A DNA stretch of 64,000 nucleotides, taken from positions 1 through 64,000 of the forward strand of contig JAEUVO010000055.1 in the NCBI GenBank assembly GCA_016786885.1, read 5' to 3'. Positions 18,701 through 27,043 of this stretch are shown piece after piece. The position numbers and the translations under genes were made by a program. Each line of letters starts with the position of its first letter. Position 1 is the stretch's first letter. The notes beneath the pieces were generated by a model that did not search any database, was not told where the DNA came from, and saw nothing but the letters and a program-made list of their open reading frames with translations. This stretch comes from Chitinophagaceae bacterium. GTDB taxonomy: Bacteria > Bacteroidota > Bacteroidia > Chitinophagales > Chitinophagaceae.

Positions 18701-19038
18701 GCTACACCTGCTTTATCCGTAATATCCTCAAATTTAAAATCCCCTTTGTTGAGATATAATTTATTACCGCTTTTATTATTTGCTGTAAAATAAATATCCG
18801 GTAACCCGTCATTATTTATATCACCTGCAGCAACGCCACCTCCATTATAGTAGTAGAGATAGTAAAGTATGTTAAATAGCTTATGTTTCTCCAGTTTGTT
18901 AGCGAATGTGATATTCGTCTGAGAAGAAGACAGGCTGGTAAATAATGTGTCCTTTTTATTTTTGCAACTGTTTAATCCCGCTAATAAAAGAGCACCAAAA
19001 ATGAATGTATGGACAAAAGAAAAATTATGCTTAACCAT
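15736..19038 (-). CDS. Giant FG-GAP/VCBS repeat lipoprotein with ASPIC/UnbV domain
   Basis: 1100 residues. Lipoprotein signal with lipobox LAGLNSC (Cys near 25). The rest is a series of calcium-loop FG-GAP/VCBS repeats, seen as DINNDGLPDIY, DVNGDGFLDIY, DFDHDGDLDCY, DYNNDGQLDVV, DADNDGDTDIF and similar, forming two beta-propeller-like blocks. Between them, around residues 520-600, lies an ASPIC/UnbV domain (RLHFGLDSIATVDSILVIWPN). Such proteins are common in Bacteroidota PULs and are thought to bind glycans or proteins at the surface; no enzyme activity is indicated. It is separated from the LamG gene by 117 bp holding a terminator-like hairpin, so it may be partly uncoupled from susC/D expression. 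Confidence 0.88.
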   Translation of the reverse strand: MVKHNFSFVHTFIFGALLLAGLNSCKNKKDTLFTSLSSSQTNITFANKLEKHKLFNILYYLYYYNGGGVAAGDINNDGLPDIYFTANNKSGNKLYLNKGDFKFEDITDKAGVAGKSDWCTGVSMADVNGDGFLDIYVSSVNNKYELKGHNELFINNGNSTFTEKSADYGLNYSGLTTQTAFFDFDHDGDLDCYVLNQSHHPHSNIVDTNNRKRYDSLSGDILYRNDVNVSGKFIDVSKEAGIYQSNLGYGLGIAIADINNDGWEDIYIGNDFHENDYYYINNGNGTFAESGAKHFNHYSRFSMGNDVADYNNDGQLDVVTVDMLPPDEKILKTYGSDENPDIYKVKLEIQGYQHQYSKNCLQRNNGNGSSFSEISLMSGISATDWSWAPLFADFDNDGNKDLFISSGIVKRPVDLDYVRFVSDLKSKGMDQTDKFDEESIEAMPDGSSHPFLFKGDGNYSFKEVSDEWGTAKMKGYFNGSAYADLDNDGDLDLVINCINAKAAVLKNNAPGKNYISLSFKGDSLNSFGLGAKAYLFTGNKIQYQQLMLTRGFQSSCDTRLHFGLDSIATVDSILVIWPNQRSQTIKNISANKSISFLQKDAAGIFDYAAYFKQPASLFTDVTQDITCNWRHKENEFVDFNVQYLIPHALSTRGPKIAVGDVNADGLDDFYACGAKYQPGALMIQQANGSFIASDTAVFGADAICEDVDAVFFDANGDGSLDLYVVSGGNEPRANALSQEDRLYINNGKGRFIKAAGSFTQRYENKSCVAAGDADNDGDTDIFIGNLASSAAYGIPQTSYLMINDGKGKFSYAGDNIIPLKSVGLVTTASFADVNKDGWQDIIVTGEWMPVMIFINNKGIFTAKDIPQSTGLWQTIYATDVNGDGFTDILAGNWGHNSKLYAGKNGPLKLYVKDFDLNGSTEQIMCYTVNGKEYTFLAKDELERPLPVLKKAYLTYSEVAGKTVDYMFFDLFKDYITLTAETLGSSCFINDGKGNFKKEVLPAELQLAPVMTFAPAVPGKEGVYIGAGNFYGVIPYEGRYDALLPTFFSHSTAGEGFTYNTTIPSFFGEARDIKWLNTAGNKKIMLIARNNKELVFLKPNE

Positions 19039-19073
19039 GTAGCAAATTTCTTATAGATAACGCAATTAAGTTC

Positions 19074-19110
19074 AAAAGGGCTGAAACAAATTATTGTTCA
19101 GCCCCTTTTT
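19074..19110 (-). terminator. Terminator-like hairpin inside the PUL
   Basis: GGGCTGAA at 19078-19085 pairs with TTCAGCCC at 19097-19104, and flanking A and T tracts extend the structure. Read on the minus strand the hairpin ends in TTTTGAA, a weak T tract; on the plus strand the T tract is longer. It lies between the LamG gene and the FG-GAP gene and could act as a partial terminator that lowers expression of the enzyme genes relative to susC/susD. Confidence 0.55.
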
Positions 19111-19155
19111 TACTGCTTATGCTCTGCGATTGCCAAAAAACTTCAGTCAATCATA

Positions 19156-20016
19156 TTATAGCCTGCTGTTATATAAAGCGGTCACTTCCGATGCGGTTAG
19201 TGCTTTACCATATAAACGGAACTGATCCATGCCTCCGGAATATGAATGTATCCAGGCATCTCCCACACCACTAATACCAGCATGCTTATTCCAACCACCT
19301 ACTACCAGGCTTGCTGCATTCGCAAATGGTAAAGCACCTCTTGGGTTACCATTCTTCATAACAGTTCCTGAAGTTTGAGCTAATGCTCCGTCAACATAGG
19401 CCCTTACTTTTGAATCTGTTTCATCATATACAAAAACTATATGATGCCAGTTTCCGTTTAAAGCATTGGGTAACCTTGCTGCGCCGATAAATTCAACCCA
19501 ATGGTCTTCGATAGCCAGTTTGCAGGCCATTAATGAAGAAGTACTATTTCCGGGATCTGGTCCGCCTTTTTCTACTAAGAGGAACAGTCCGCTCTCATGC
19601 CAGTAATCTTTGGAAGTGAGAGAAAAATGAAACTCAGGTTCTCCGTCAGTGGCAGGAACGTTCTTCATCCAGTAAGAAATTGACCAACTTGTAGACTTTG
19701 CAAAATCATTGGCATTATTATACTTGATTGCCTTGTCTTTTGCTGTAGCTCCTTGTATCCCTTTTCCGGAAACACCATCAATAGATGCTAACGGGTTACT
19801 GGAAGCAAAGTTTGCTTTAATACTATCCACAGCGTTGCGAAGAGGATCAGTACTTGTTCCATCAAATGCTGTATAGAATTTCAGTGGTCCGCCCGGAGGA
19901 TTCGTATCAGGAGGATAATCTCCCAAAGCCGGACGGCTCATTTTCTGACAGCTGGCAGCCAGCAAAACAACAGCTGCAACCAGTGCGTAGTGCTGAATAT
20001 TTTTTTTCATGTGCAT
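19156..20016 (-). CDS. LamG (concanavalin A-like) domain lipoprotein
   Basis: 286 residues. Lipoprotein signal with LLAASC (Cys23), Pro-rich linker, then one LamG/concanavalin-like jelly-roll domain: LKFYTAFDGTSTDPLRN, KSTSWSISYWMKN, NGNWHHIVFVYDETDSKVRAYVDG and the closing GGMDQFRLYGKALTASEV. It directly follows susD (gap 42 bp), the position where surface glycan-binding proteins are usually encoded in PULs. I infer a glycan-binding role; no catalytic residues of GH16 type are present. Either ATG 20016 or ATG 20010 could be the start; the second gives MKKN, which is the more usual signal peptide start. Confidence 0.85.
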   Translation of the reverse strand: MHMKKNIQHYALVAAVVLLAASCQKMSRPALGDYPPDTNPPGGPLKFYTAFDGTSTDPLRNAVDSIKANFASSNPLASIDGVSGKGIQGATAKDKAIKYNNANDFAKSTSWSISYWMKNVPATDGEPEFHFSLTSKDYWHESGLFLLVEKGGPDPGNSTSSLMACKLAIEDHWVEFIGAARLPNALNGNWHHIVFVYDETDSKVRAYVDGALAQTSGTVMKNGNPRGALPFANAASLVVGGWNKHAGISGVGDAWIHSYSGGMDQFRLYGKALTASEVTALYNSRL

Positions 20017-20058
20017 TTTTTAAAAATTTTCTAGTTACAGAAATTTTGTTTGTATTGA

Positions 20059-21567
20059 TTACCATTCCGGGTTTTGTATGATAACACCACCGCACCTGTC
20101 AATCACAGGCTGTGGAATCGGGTAATACCTGCAACGGTGAGTATAGCCCAATGATCCCAATGCAGAAAGTGCATCACCCCATCTTACAAGGTCAAAGAAA
20201 CGTTCCCCTTCAACACCAAATTCCACCCTTCTTTCGTGTTTTAGATCTGTTCTCATTTGAGCCTGTGTAGTATAGGTACGTCCTGAAAGACCACCCCTTG
20301 TTCTTACCTGGTTTAACCAACTGATACCGGTAGCTCCTTGGCCTAATTCATTACTTGCTTCTGCTGCCATTAGCAATACATCGGCATAACGGATAATTCT
20401 TTTATTGATCCATCTCGGGTTATCACTAAATCCTGTAGAAGCACGGTAAGCAGGATCAGCATAGATTTTTTTGTTCCAGTATTTTCTTGGAAGCGGACCA
20501 GGAACGGGGTCAAAAATGGAATTGGGAAGTACCCTTCCATATCCGCCGGTTGATGGATCGTCTGACTGGCCAGAGAAAAGAACAGTAGAACCTTTTCTTG
20601 AATCACCAGCTTCAAAGGCATTTACTAATGCATCTGTTGGAGTATTCCATCCCCATCCAAGGTTCCAGCCGGTAGCAGTAGCAGCTCTTACACCCATACA
20701 GGTAGCAAAACCACAACCCTGATCAATAGAACCATTAGGACTAACGTAGGCTTGTATTTCAAAAATTGACTCTCCGCTATTCTCACCGGCATCTTTGAAG
20801 ATTCCGTAATAGCTGGAATTCAAAGAATATGTAGTAGAACCTATAACCTGCTGGCACAAGGCTAATGCCTGGGCCCAGTTTTGCCTGTACAAATAAGTCT
20901 TTGCATGTAATGCCTTAGCAGCCCCGGTAGATAACCTTCCGGGATATTGAGAACCCCATGAAGCCGGTAATGTAGCAGCTGCAAACTGAAGATCAGCATC
21001 AATAAAGGCATATACTTCAGCAACAGTACTCTTTGGTTTACAAAGATCTGATGACTGGTAAATCTTACCTGAGTGGATGGGCACCTCTCCAAATGTTCTT
21101 ACCAGGTCGAAATAGGAAAAAGCCCTCATAAACCTTGCTTCCGCTATGTTCAGCATAGTACTGGCATCAGTCAATCCTAATGAGTCTGCTTTATGAATAG
21201 CCGAATTAGCCAACTGTATCAAGGTCATATGGTCATCCCAGTAGACGTTGGTAGCCCAAAGATCCTTTACATACTGAAAGTTATCGAAAGGGGCCACCCA
21301 CTCTGCACCGTCAGCCGCATCACTTCCTTTTTCGGAGTCCTCAGACCGGAAATCATGTACTGCCAGCCATGGAATGGTAGTAAACCCGGGGCTATTTCTT
21401 AAATTACTGTAAATACCAAATATTTCTGCCTCGATACCACCCTGGTTCAGATCCTCCAGCGTAGCCGTCAGCGGTTTACGGTCGAGGAATTTTTCACAAC
21501 CGCTCAACATCATAAGAAAAGGCAGGGCAAGCAACAATGCAAAAAAAGTGCTTTTAAAATTTCTCAT
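20059..21567 (-). CDS. susD: SusD/RagB family nutrient-binding outer membrane lipoprotein
   Basis: 502 residues. Lipoprotein signal MRNFKSTFFALLLALPFLMM with lipobox LSGC, then the SusD-typical start CEKFLDRKPLTATLED. The N-terminal TPR-like part includes NIAEARFMRAFSYFDLVRTFGEVPI, and the C-terminal half has INKRIIRYADVLLMAAEASNELGQG, RTDLKHERRVEFGVEGERFFDLVRWG and YPIPQPVIDR. All family landmarks are intact. It caps the SusC pore and binds oligosaccharides. It lies 18 bp downstream of susC. The ligand is inferred from the glucanases of the same operon. Confidence 0.96.
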   Translation of the reverse strand: MRNFKSTFFALLLALPFLMMLSGCEKFLDRKPLTATLEDLNQGGIEAEIFGIYSNLRNSPGFTTIPWLAVHDFRSEDSEKGSDAADGAEWVAPFDNFQYVKDLWATNVYWDDHMTLIQLANSAIHKADSLGLTDASTMLNIAEARFMRAFSYFDLVRTFGEVPIHSGKIYQSSDLCKPKSTVAEVYAFIDADLQFAAATLPASWGSQYPGRLSTGAAKALHAKTYLYRQNWAQALALCQQVIGSTTYSLNSSYYGIFKDAGENSGESIFEIQAYVSPNGSIDQGCGFATCMGVRAATATGWNLGWGWNTPTDALVNAFEAGDSRKGSTVLFSGQSDDPSTGGYGRVLPNSIFDPVPGPLPRKYWNKKIYADPAYRASTGFSDNPRWINKRIIRYADVLLMAAEASNELGQGATGISWLNQVRTRGGLSGRTYTTQAQMRTDLKHERRVEFGVEGERFFDLVRWGDALSALGSLGYTHRCRYYPIPQPVIDRCGGVIIQNPEW

Positions 21568-21585
21568 TTTTTGCTATTTAATAGT

Positions 21586-24500
21586 TTAAAAATTTACGTT
21601 TAGTCCGAATGTCGTTACCATTGGTATCGCATTACCTGCTCTGTCAACAGAGAATGAAGTGGCAGAACCACCAAATTCTGGTGAATAACCAAGGTTATTT
21701 TTCCATGTCTTCATATTCTGCACATTCAGGAATAAACGGAGTGATTTCATTTTCAGTTTTGAGATAAACTTCGGCTCAACATTATATCCTACCTGAACGT
21801 TTCTTAACCTGAAGTAGCTTCCGTCCTCAATCGAATAGGTAGAGTTTTCATAATTAACCCTATGGTCTTGTCCCAATATAGGGTCCCAGTTGGAAGTACC
21901 TTCACCATGCCATCTGTTTATCTTGAACTTCGGATAATTTACCCGCTGGAAAGGAGACTCAGTGGAGCCCCATACACGGAATATCTCATTACCATATACA
22001 CCTCCAAAATCAATACCCAGATCAAATCCTTTATACTTTAATCCTACAGAACCACCATAAGTGAAATCAGGTGTAGGATTACCGAGTATGGTTTTATCAT
22101 TTGTATTGATAACACCATCGCCGTTTACATCCTTGTATTTCAGATCGCCGGGGCCATATGCAAATTCAGTATTCACTGGTGAAGCCAGTTTCTCTGCATA
22201 AGTCTGGTAAACACCCTCAACAATATAACCATAGAAAGAACCAATAGGAGAACCTACTCTTGTAATAGAAGGCCCGTCGAAGATATCTTTACCATCACCT
22301 GCCAGTGACAGTACTTCATTATTAAATGTGGTCAGGTTGCCGCCAACGGTTAAAGTAAGATCTCTTCCTAATGTTTGTGACCATGTAGCAGCAAATTCCA
22401 AACCATTATTTCTAAGAGAGCCCTGGTTCAATAAACCATCACTCAATCCACCATTATTCACTCTTGATAACAAGCCTTTGGTTGTTTTGGTATAATAAGC
22501 GGCTTCGAAATGGAGACGACGCTTAAATGCATCTAATTCCACACCTACTTCAGTCGCATGGTTAGTTTCCCATTTCAGGTTCTCATCTGCCAGATAATCA
22601 TTTTCTGCAGCCGTATATACCAAGTCTCCGAATACTGCCGCAGATCCTGTACGCAATAATGGATAAGCAGGATAATTATAGCCCCCTGTATTCTGAACAC
22701 CAAGAACACCTGTTGATGCTTTTAGTTTCAGGAAGTCAACCACATTCTGGTTTTGCATAAATTCTTCTTTGGTCAATTCCCATGCAGCACCAATAGCCCA
22801 GAATGGCTGCCATTGGTTATTGGGGAATACAGAAGTTCCGTCCATCCGGAAAGATGCATTGAAATAATACTTACCTCTGAAATTATATAAGGCCCTGGCA
22901 AGGAAAGAGGCTGTTGTTCTTTCGTATTGGCTTGAAGAAGCTCTTACACTAAGGGGGTCTTCAAATCCATTACTTACATACCAGAATCTTTTATCATTAG
23001 GAACAGCATTACCAGTAATGCTTTGTTGGGATGAACCGAAACGGCCTGCATAGCGGAAATCATACGTAGTGAAACCAACCATTCCTGTAATGTTATGATC
23101 ACCGGAAATGCGGCCTTTATAAGTTAATATATTATCTGTCTGAAATTTTTTATATGTATCATCACTTTCCCTTACCCCGGTTCTTCTGCTGTACAGGAAT
23201 GCCACATCATTAGCAGCATCGTATGCATTATATACCGGTGTGTATACCCTTGCGTTCACATTACTCATATCGGCATAAACAGTGGAACGGAAGCTGAGGT
23301 TTCTGTGCAAAGTGAATTCTGCAAAGGCGCTGGCCACTATCCTGTTTTCCTGGCTTATCGTTTTATCCCACTCATTCTCCAGTATCAGCAATGGATTGAT
23401 CACTCCTGAATTCTGGATCAGAGGCAATTCATAATAAAGATTATATGTATTGCTGTCAAGACCATAAGGATTCTTTGTATAAATTGACTTAGTGCCTGCA
23501 CTTACCTGTGGGATTACTTTACGGGCTGCATCCAGTACCCAATCAGCTCCATAAGGATTATCCTGTCTAACAGTATTGATATTAAATCCAAGTTTCAGGA
23601 ATTTATTTACTTTAAGCTCATCGGTAAGGGTAAGTTGAATTTTTTTCAATTTTTCATGCTTGATTATTCCTTCATCCGTAGTATAGCCAACACCCATATA
23701 AAACTTATTCTTTTCAGAACTGGTAGAAATGCTGAGGTTGTTGGTATTGAACTTGCCTGTTCTTGTTACTGCATCAACCCAGTCGGTATTAGCTGTCCAT
23801 TTACTGTAGTCAAATGGTGAGTTAGCCCCGATGTTTATCTTTTCTTCCTCATACAAGGTCTGGAACTCACTTGCATTAGCCCAGGCAATTTTATCCACCA
23901 GTTTTTTAAATCCAACAGCGGTATTGAAATTTACAACAGTCTGACCTGCCTTGCCTTTTTTAGTAGTAACCGCAATAACGCCATTTGCACCGCGAACACC
24001 AAAGATGGCCAGCGAAGAAGGATCCTTCAAAACTTCGATAGATTCAATATCAGAAGGGTTGATATAATCAATATTATCATTGAAAATACCATCCACCACA
24101 TACAAAGGTCTTACATTACCACCAAGGCTGTTTGTACCACGAATACGGATATCAGGGGCAGCGCCGGGTGTACCATTATTGATAATAGTCAATCCGGCCA
24201 CTTTTGCCTGTAAGCTGGCAACAGGGTTAGTGTTGGGCTTATCAGCTATGTCTTTTCCGGCTACTTTGATAATAGATCCTGTCAGGTCTCTTTTGCTGGC
24301 TGTACCATAACCAATCACTACCACTTCATCAATTTTGCGGGCTGATTGCTGCAGTGAAACAGTAAGCGTTGATTTTCCGGCTACTGCCATTTCAACGGGC
24401 TCATAGCCTACTGAGCTAAATACCAGTACAGCATCGTCGGGAACAGTCAATGAAAAATTACCACCGGCATCAGTGATAGTTCCTGTTCTGGAACCTTTTA

Positions 24501-24957
24501 CTGTTACAGATACTCCTGCTAATGGCTCGCCAGTGGCAGAAGTAACTTTTCCGGTGACTTTGATATCCTGTGATTGAATTTCATTTGCTGTAATACCTTC
24601 TTTTAAAACTACCAGTTTTGAGCCCAGTATCTTGTAGCTCACACCAGTATTTGCAAGGATTTTGTCCAGGATCTCTGTAACAGGAGCATCAACGGCATTC
24701 AGCGTTACCTTATGTTTTCTTTTCAAAGCATTTTCGCTAAAGAGAAAGCGGTAGTTACTTTTCTTTTCAATAGCAAACAATACTTTCTTAATCTCTGCCT
24801 CATTCATTTTCAGAGTAATGCGATCTTGCGACCAGCCGCGGGCAGATACCTGCAGGCAGGCAATCAGCATAAATGCAATCGTCAATTTCATAATTCTCGC
24901 AAACTTTTGATACAGATGAACCTTTTCAGAAACAGCAGTCGTTTCGTTTTTTTTCAT
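21586..24957 (-). CDS. susC: SusC/RagA family TonB-linked outer membrane transporter with STN domain
   Basis: 1123 residues, slightly longer than plain SusC because of an N-terminal STN domain (about 45-115, ITLKMNEAEIKKVLFAIEKK to SKLVVLKE). A carboxypeptidase-D-like beta domain follows (about 130-210, VTGKVTSATGEPLAGVSVTVKG), then a plug with DEVVVIGYGTASKRDLTGSI, IRGTNSLGG, YVVDGIFND and VLKDPSSLAIFGVRGANGVI, and the beta-barrel to the terminal FGLNVNF. It imports glycan fragments with energy from TonB. The STN domain is the part that contacts FecR-type anti-sigma factors, which matches the upstream sigma/FecR genes. A 153-bp leader with hairpins precedes it. Confidence 0.97.
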   Translation of the reverse strand: MKKNETTAVSEKVHLYQKFARIMKLTIAFMLIACLQVSARGWSQDRITLKMNEAEIKKVLFAIEKKSNYRFLFSENALKRKHKVTLNAVDAPVTEILDKILANTGVSYKILGSKLVVLKEGITANEIQSQDIKVTGKVTSATGEPLAGVSVTVKGSRTGTITDAGGNFSLTVPDDAVLVFSSVGYEPVEMAVAGKSTLTVSLQQSARKIDEVVVIGYGTASKRDLTGSIIKVAGKDIADKPNTNPVASLQAKVAGLTIINNGTPGAAPDIRIRGTNSLGGNVRPLYVVDGIFNDNIDYINPSDIESIEVLKDPSSLAIFGVRGANGVIAVTTKKGKAGQTVVNFNTAVGFKKLVDKIAWANASEFQTLYEEEKINIGANSPFDYSKWTANTDWVDAVTRTGKFNTNNLSISTSSEKNKFYMGVGYTTDEGIIKHEKLKKIQLTLTDELKVNKFLKLGFNINTVRQDNPYGADWVLDAARKVIPQVSAGTKSIYTKNPYGLDSNTYNLYYELPLIQNSGVINPLLILENEWDKTISQENRIVASAFAEFTLHRNLSFRSTVYADMSNVNARVYTPVYNAYDAANDVAFLYSRRTGVRESDDTYKKFQTDNILTYKGRISGDHNITGMVGFTTYDFRYAGRFGSSQQSITGNAVPNDKRFWYVSNGFEDPLSVRASSSQYERTTASFLARALYNFRGKYYFNASFRMDGTSVFPNNQWQPFWAIGAAWELTKEEFMQNQNVVDFLKLKASTGVLGVQNTGGYNYPAYPLLRTGSAAVFGDLVYTAAENDYLADENLKWETNHATEVGVELDAFKRRLHFEAAYYTKTTKGLLSRVNNGGLSDGLLNQGSLRNNGLEFAATWSQTLGRDLTLTVGGNLTTFNNEVLSLAGDGKDIFDGPSITRVGSPIGSFYGYIVEGVYQTYAEKLASPVNTEFAYGPGDLKYKDVNGDGVINTNDKTILGNPTPDFTYGGSVGLKYKGFDLGIDFGGVYGNEIFRVWGSTESPFQRVNYPKFKINRWHGEGTSNWDPILGQDHRVNYENSTYSIEDGSYFRLRNVQVGYNVEPKFISKLKMKSLRLFLNVQNMKTWKNNLGYSPEFGGSATSFSVDRAGNAIPMVTTFGLNVNF

Positions 24958-24984
24958 ATTTTACATTTGAAGGGTTAATATAAT

Positions 24985-25062
24985 GCAGACTTCATCCGAA
25001 GTCCGCTCCTTGACATGTTAACCGGCGGGGTTTCGCTGCAACGAAATCCCGCAATTTTTTTT
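24985..25062. promoter_or_regulatory. Two hairpins in the fecR-susC intergenic leader
   Basis: Two inverted repeats lie in the 153 bp between fecR and susC. The first has GACTTC (24988-24993) facing GAAGTC (24998-25003). The second has GCGGGGTTTCG (25025-25035) facing CGAAATCCCGC (25042-25052), with one G-U pair and a run of T at 25055-25062 on the plus strand. On the coding (minus) strand the T run is absent, so they are not a standard terminator for fecR; they would form the 5' leader structure of susC mRNA. Function unknown. Confidence 0.5.
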
Positions 25063-25110
25063 ACCCTTCATTCAGGAGGTGTTGTGTAAAGCAATCATAT
25101 GGCATAAGCA

Positions 25111-26220
25111 TTAGCGGTGAATAATTATTTTGTTCCCGGTCTTTTCGTATTTAAAGGGAATAAATTCCTTTAAAGCCTCCAGCGCCTGGATAATCGTTTC
25201 AGTTTCAAAAATACCGTTGAGCCTTTCCTCAGCAATGTTGGCATCTGTAATTTCAATATCCACATCATACCATCTTTCCATTCTTACAACCAACTCGCTA
25301 AAAGACTCATCCCTGAATACCAGTTTATTATTTACCCATTGTGTCTCGGCCACCGTACTGTCAACAGGACTGTATTTAAGTTTGTTAACAGACATCAGCG
25401 TATTTATTACCGGCAATTGTGTTCTTTCAATATTGCCGGTACGCCTGTCTCTTATTTCTGCTTTCGGTACTTCATTCTCAACAACCAATTTTTCACTAGG
25501 AGAGAGAATGATTTTATCATTAGGACGGCTTTTAATCGTTACTTCAATACTTCCACGGATCAGGCTTGCTTCTGTTTGTTTATCCTCAGGGTAGGCTTTT
25601 ACATTAAATGCGGTTCCCAGTACTTTGATACTGATACTGGTTGTGTTAATTATAAATGGTTTTTCTACATTCTTTGTTACATCAAAAAAACCTTCGCCGG
25701 TCAATGTCACTTCCCTGATCTCCTTCCCGAAATCTTTAGTATAGGTTAGTGTGCTGCCTGCATTGAGCCATACAACCGATCCGTCGGGCAACTGTATTTT
25801 AGATTTTGAGCCGGGACGGGTTGATACTTCATTTACCTGCTGGGCTATCTTATTTCTTTTGCTTCCTGCGCTAAAAAAATCACTAAACGCAAAGAGGCCA
25901 ACCAAAGTAATGATAGCTGCAGCAGCCCAATACCACTTGCTAAAACCGGATTTTTTCTCTATTACCAATGCTTCTGCTTCCAGATTTTCACCAAATGGAA
26001 CATTTAGTTCTGTCATACGGTGTAAATGCAGCATATAAGCATCTTCCCCCTGCACATAGTCCTTTGCAGGCTGGTGCTTCCAAAGATCTTCCAGGTTTTG
26101 TATAGCATATTGCCACTCCGGATGTTCACTAATGAGTTTTTCCAGCGATCCCAATTCTTCAACTGAGGCTTCCCCTGATAGCTTTTTTGAAAACAATACC
26201 CAAAATTTCTCCTGACTCAT
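25111..26220 (-). CDS. FecR family anti-sigma factor
   Basis: 369 residues. The cytoplasmic N-terminal part (about 1-90, FSKKLSGEASVEELGSLEKL and LEDLWKH) should bind the sigma factor, one membrane segment lies near 95-117 (WYWAAAAIITLVGLFAFSDFF), and the periplasmic FecR domain follows (TRPGSKSKIQLPDGSVVWLNAGSTLTY... split here as SKIQLPDGSVVWLNAGS, then LTGEGFFDVTK and LGTAFNVKAY). The C-terminal domain (about 290-369) is the DUF4974 type, ending in RLNGIFETETIIQALEALKE. It lies 60 bp downstream of the sigma gene and should receive the signal from the SusC STN domain. Confidence 0.95.
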   Translation of the reverse strand: MSQEKFWVLFSKKLSGEASVEELGSLEKLISEHPEWQYAIQNLEDLWKHQPAKDYVQGEDAYMLHLHRMTELNVPFGENLEAEALVIEKKSGFSKWYWAAAAIITLVGLFAFSDFFSAGSKRNKIAQQVNEVSTRPGSKSKIQLPDGSVVWLNAGSTLTYTKDFGKEIREVTLTGEGFFDVTKNVEKPFIINTTSISIKVLGTAFNVKAYPEDKQTEASLIRGSIEVTIKSRPNDKIILSPSEKLVVENEVPKAEIRDRRTGNIERTQLPVINTLMSVNKLKYSPVDSTVAETQWVNNKLVFRDESFSELVVRMERWYDVDIEITDANIAEERLNGIFETETIIQALEALKEFIPFKYEKTGNKIIIHR

Positions 26221-26280
26221 TAAACGTTGGTTGATGAAAAAGGTAAGACACTTAAAACCACTATTTACCCCTAAAAGGTT

Positions 26281-26874
26281 TTAACTTTTTTTTGTATTAA
26301 AATTATTGGTCGGCAAATGATTGATTTCCAGATGCATACATTTACCAAGTCGGCGAAGGGCTATCGCCATTTGGGCTTCAATGGTCTTGACTGATAACTG
26401 AAGTAACTCAGCTACTTCTTTATATTTAAGGCCATCCTCTTTCACTAATTTGAATATAATACGGCAACGGGGAGGTAGACTATTTACAGCTTGCCTGATC
26501 TGGCGCATCATTTCCTCTGTCATCATCAGCTGTTCCGGGTCAAAATAGATACTGTTTAGGTGCACCAGCCATTCTTCCGGCTGAAGATTTTGCTGTCGTT
26601 TTTGTTTATTTAGCCTGTTATAAGCCAGATTTTTGGCGGTGGTATAAAAGTATAAAAGGGGGGATTCGATTGTGGTAAGCTGGTCTCTTTTCTGCCAAAC
26701 CTTAATAAAAAGGTCAGATACCAGCTCTTCTGCTTCTTCCTGAGATTTTAAAATAGAATAGGCAAATTGCTTCAATCGACCGTGCAACAGGACAAATAAT
26801 TCCTTGTAGGCAGCCTGGTCGTTAGTAAAAGCAATAGCAGATAGCAATCTTTTTATAACCTCATTATCAAGCAT
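26281..26874 (-). CDS. ECF-type RNA polymerase sigma-70 factor (Bacteroidota PUL class)
   Basis: The ATG at 26874 (MLDNEVIKRLL) is the likely start; the frame stays open to a TTG at 26880. The protein has sigma region 2 (YSILKSQEEAEELVSDLFIKVWQKRDQL with the WQ of the core-binding helix) and region 4 with a helix-turn-helix (YKEVAELLQLSVKTIEAQMA). Length (197 residues) fits the class. It is the first gene of the minus-strand series and, with FecR and the STN-SusC, forms the known trans-envelope switch that turns on the locus when glycan is sensed. A promoter candidate lies immediately upstream. Confidence 0.94.
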   Translation of the reverse strand: MLDNEVIKRLLSAIAFTNDQAAYKELFVLLHGRLKQFAYSILKSQEEAEELVSDLFIKVWQKRDQLTTIESPLLYFYTTAKNLAYNRLNKQKRQQNLQPEEWLVHLNSIYFDPEQLMMTEEMMRQIRQAVNSLPPRCRIIFKLVKEDGLKYKEVAELLQLSVKTIEAQMAIALRRLGKCMHLEINHLPTNNFNTKKS

Positions 26875-26887
26875 ACGCAAAGCGGCG

Positions 26888-26917
26888 TAAATCTAAGCAT
26901 TACAATTAATATATCAA
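26888..26917 (-). promoter_or_regulatory. Promoter candidate of the sigma factor gene
   Basis: Read on the minus strand, TTG (26917-26915) is followed after exactly 19 bp by TAGATTTA (26895-26888), a near match to the Bacteroidota -7 box TAnnTTTG with the last base differing. The spacing matches the established -33/-7 arrangement. The leader to ATG 26874 would be very short. Confidence 0.5.
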
Positions 26918-26922
26918 CTGAC

Positions 26923-26951
26923 TTGTTTACAAGGCTTTTTTTATACTTTTG
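26923..26951 (+). promoter_or_regulatory. Promoter of tRNA-Met
   Basis: TTG at 26923-26925 and TACTTTTG at 26944-26951 with an 18-bp spacer fit the Bacteroidota TTG / TAnnTTTG promoter. It lies just upstream of the tRNA at 26969. Confidence 0.7.
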
Positions 26952-26968
26952 CAGCCGCCTTACCGGCA

Positions 26969-27042
26969 GGACCCTTAGCTCAGAAGGTTAGAGCACCTGA
27001 CTCATAATCAGGGGGTCGTTGGTTCGATCCCAACAGGGTCCA
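26969..27042 (+). tRNA. tRNA-Met (CAT)
   Basis: A full cloverleaf of 74 nt: acceptor GGACCCT pairs with AGGGTCC (27035-27041), D-stem GCTC/GAGC, anticodon stem CCTGA/TCAGG with loop CTCATAA (anticodon CAT), T-stem GTTGG/CCAAC with loop TTCGATC, discriminator A at 27042. CCA is not encoded. Elongator methionine is the best reading; a lysidine-modified isoleucine tRNA also carries CAT and cannot be fully excluded by eye. Confidence 0.92.
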
Positions 27043-27043
27043 C

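Noticed and set aside
26969..27042. tRNA-Met as an integration site for the PUL
   Set aside because: No repeat of the tRNA 3' end and no integrase gene is seen in the window.
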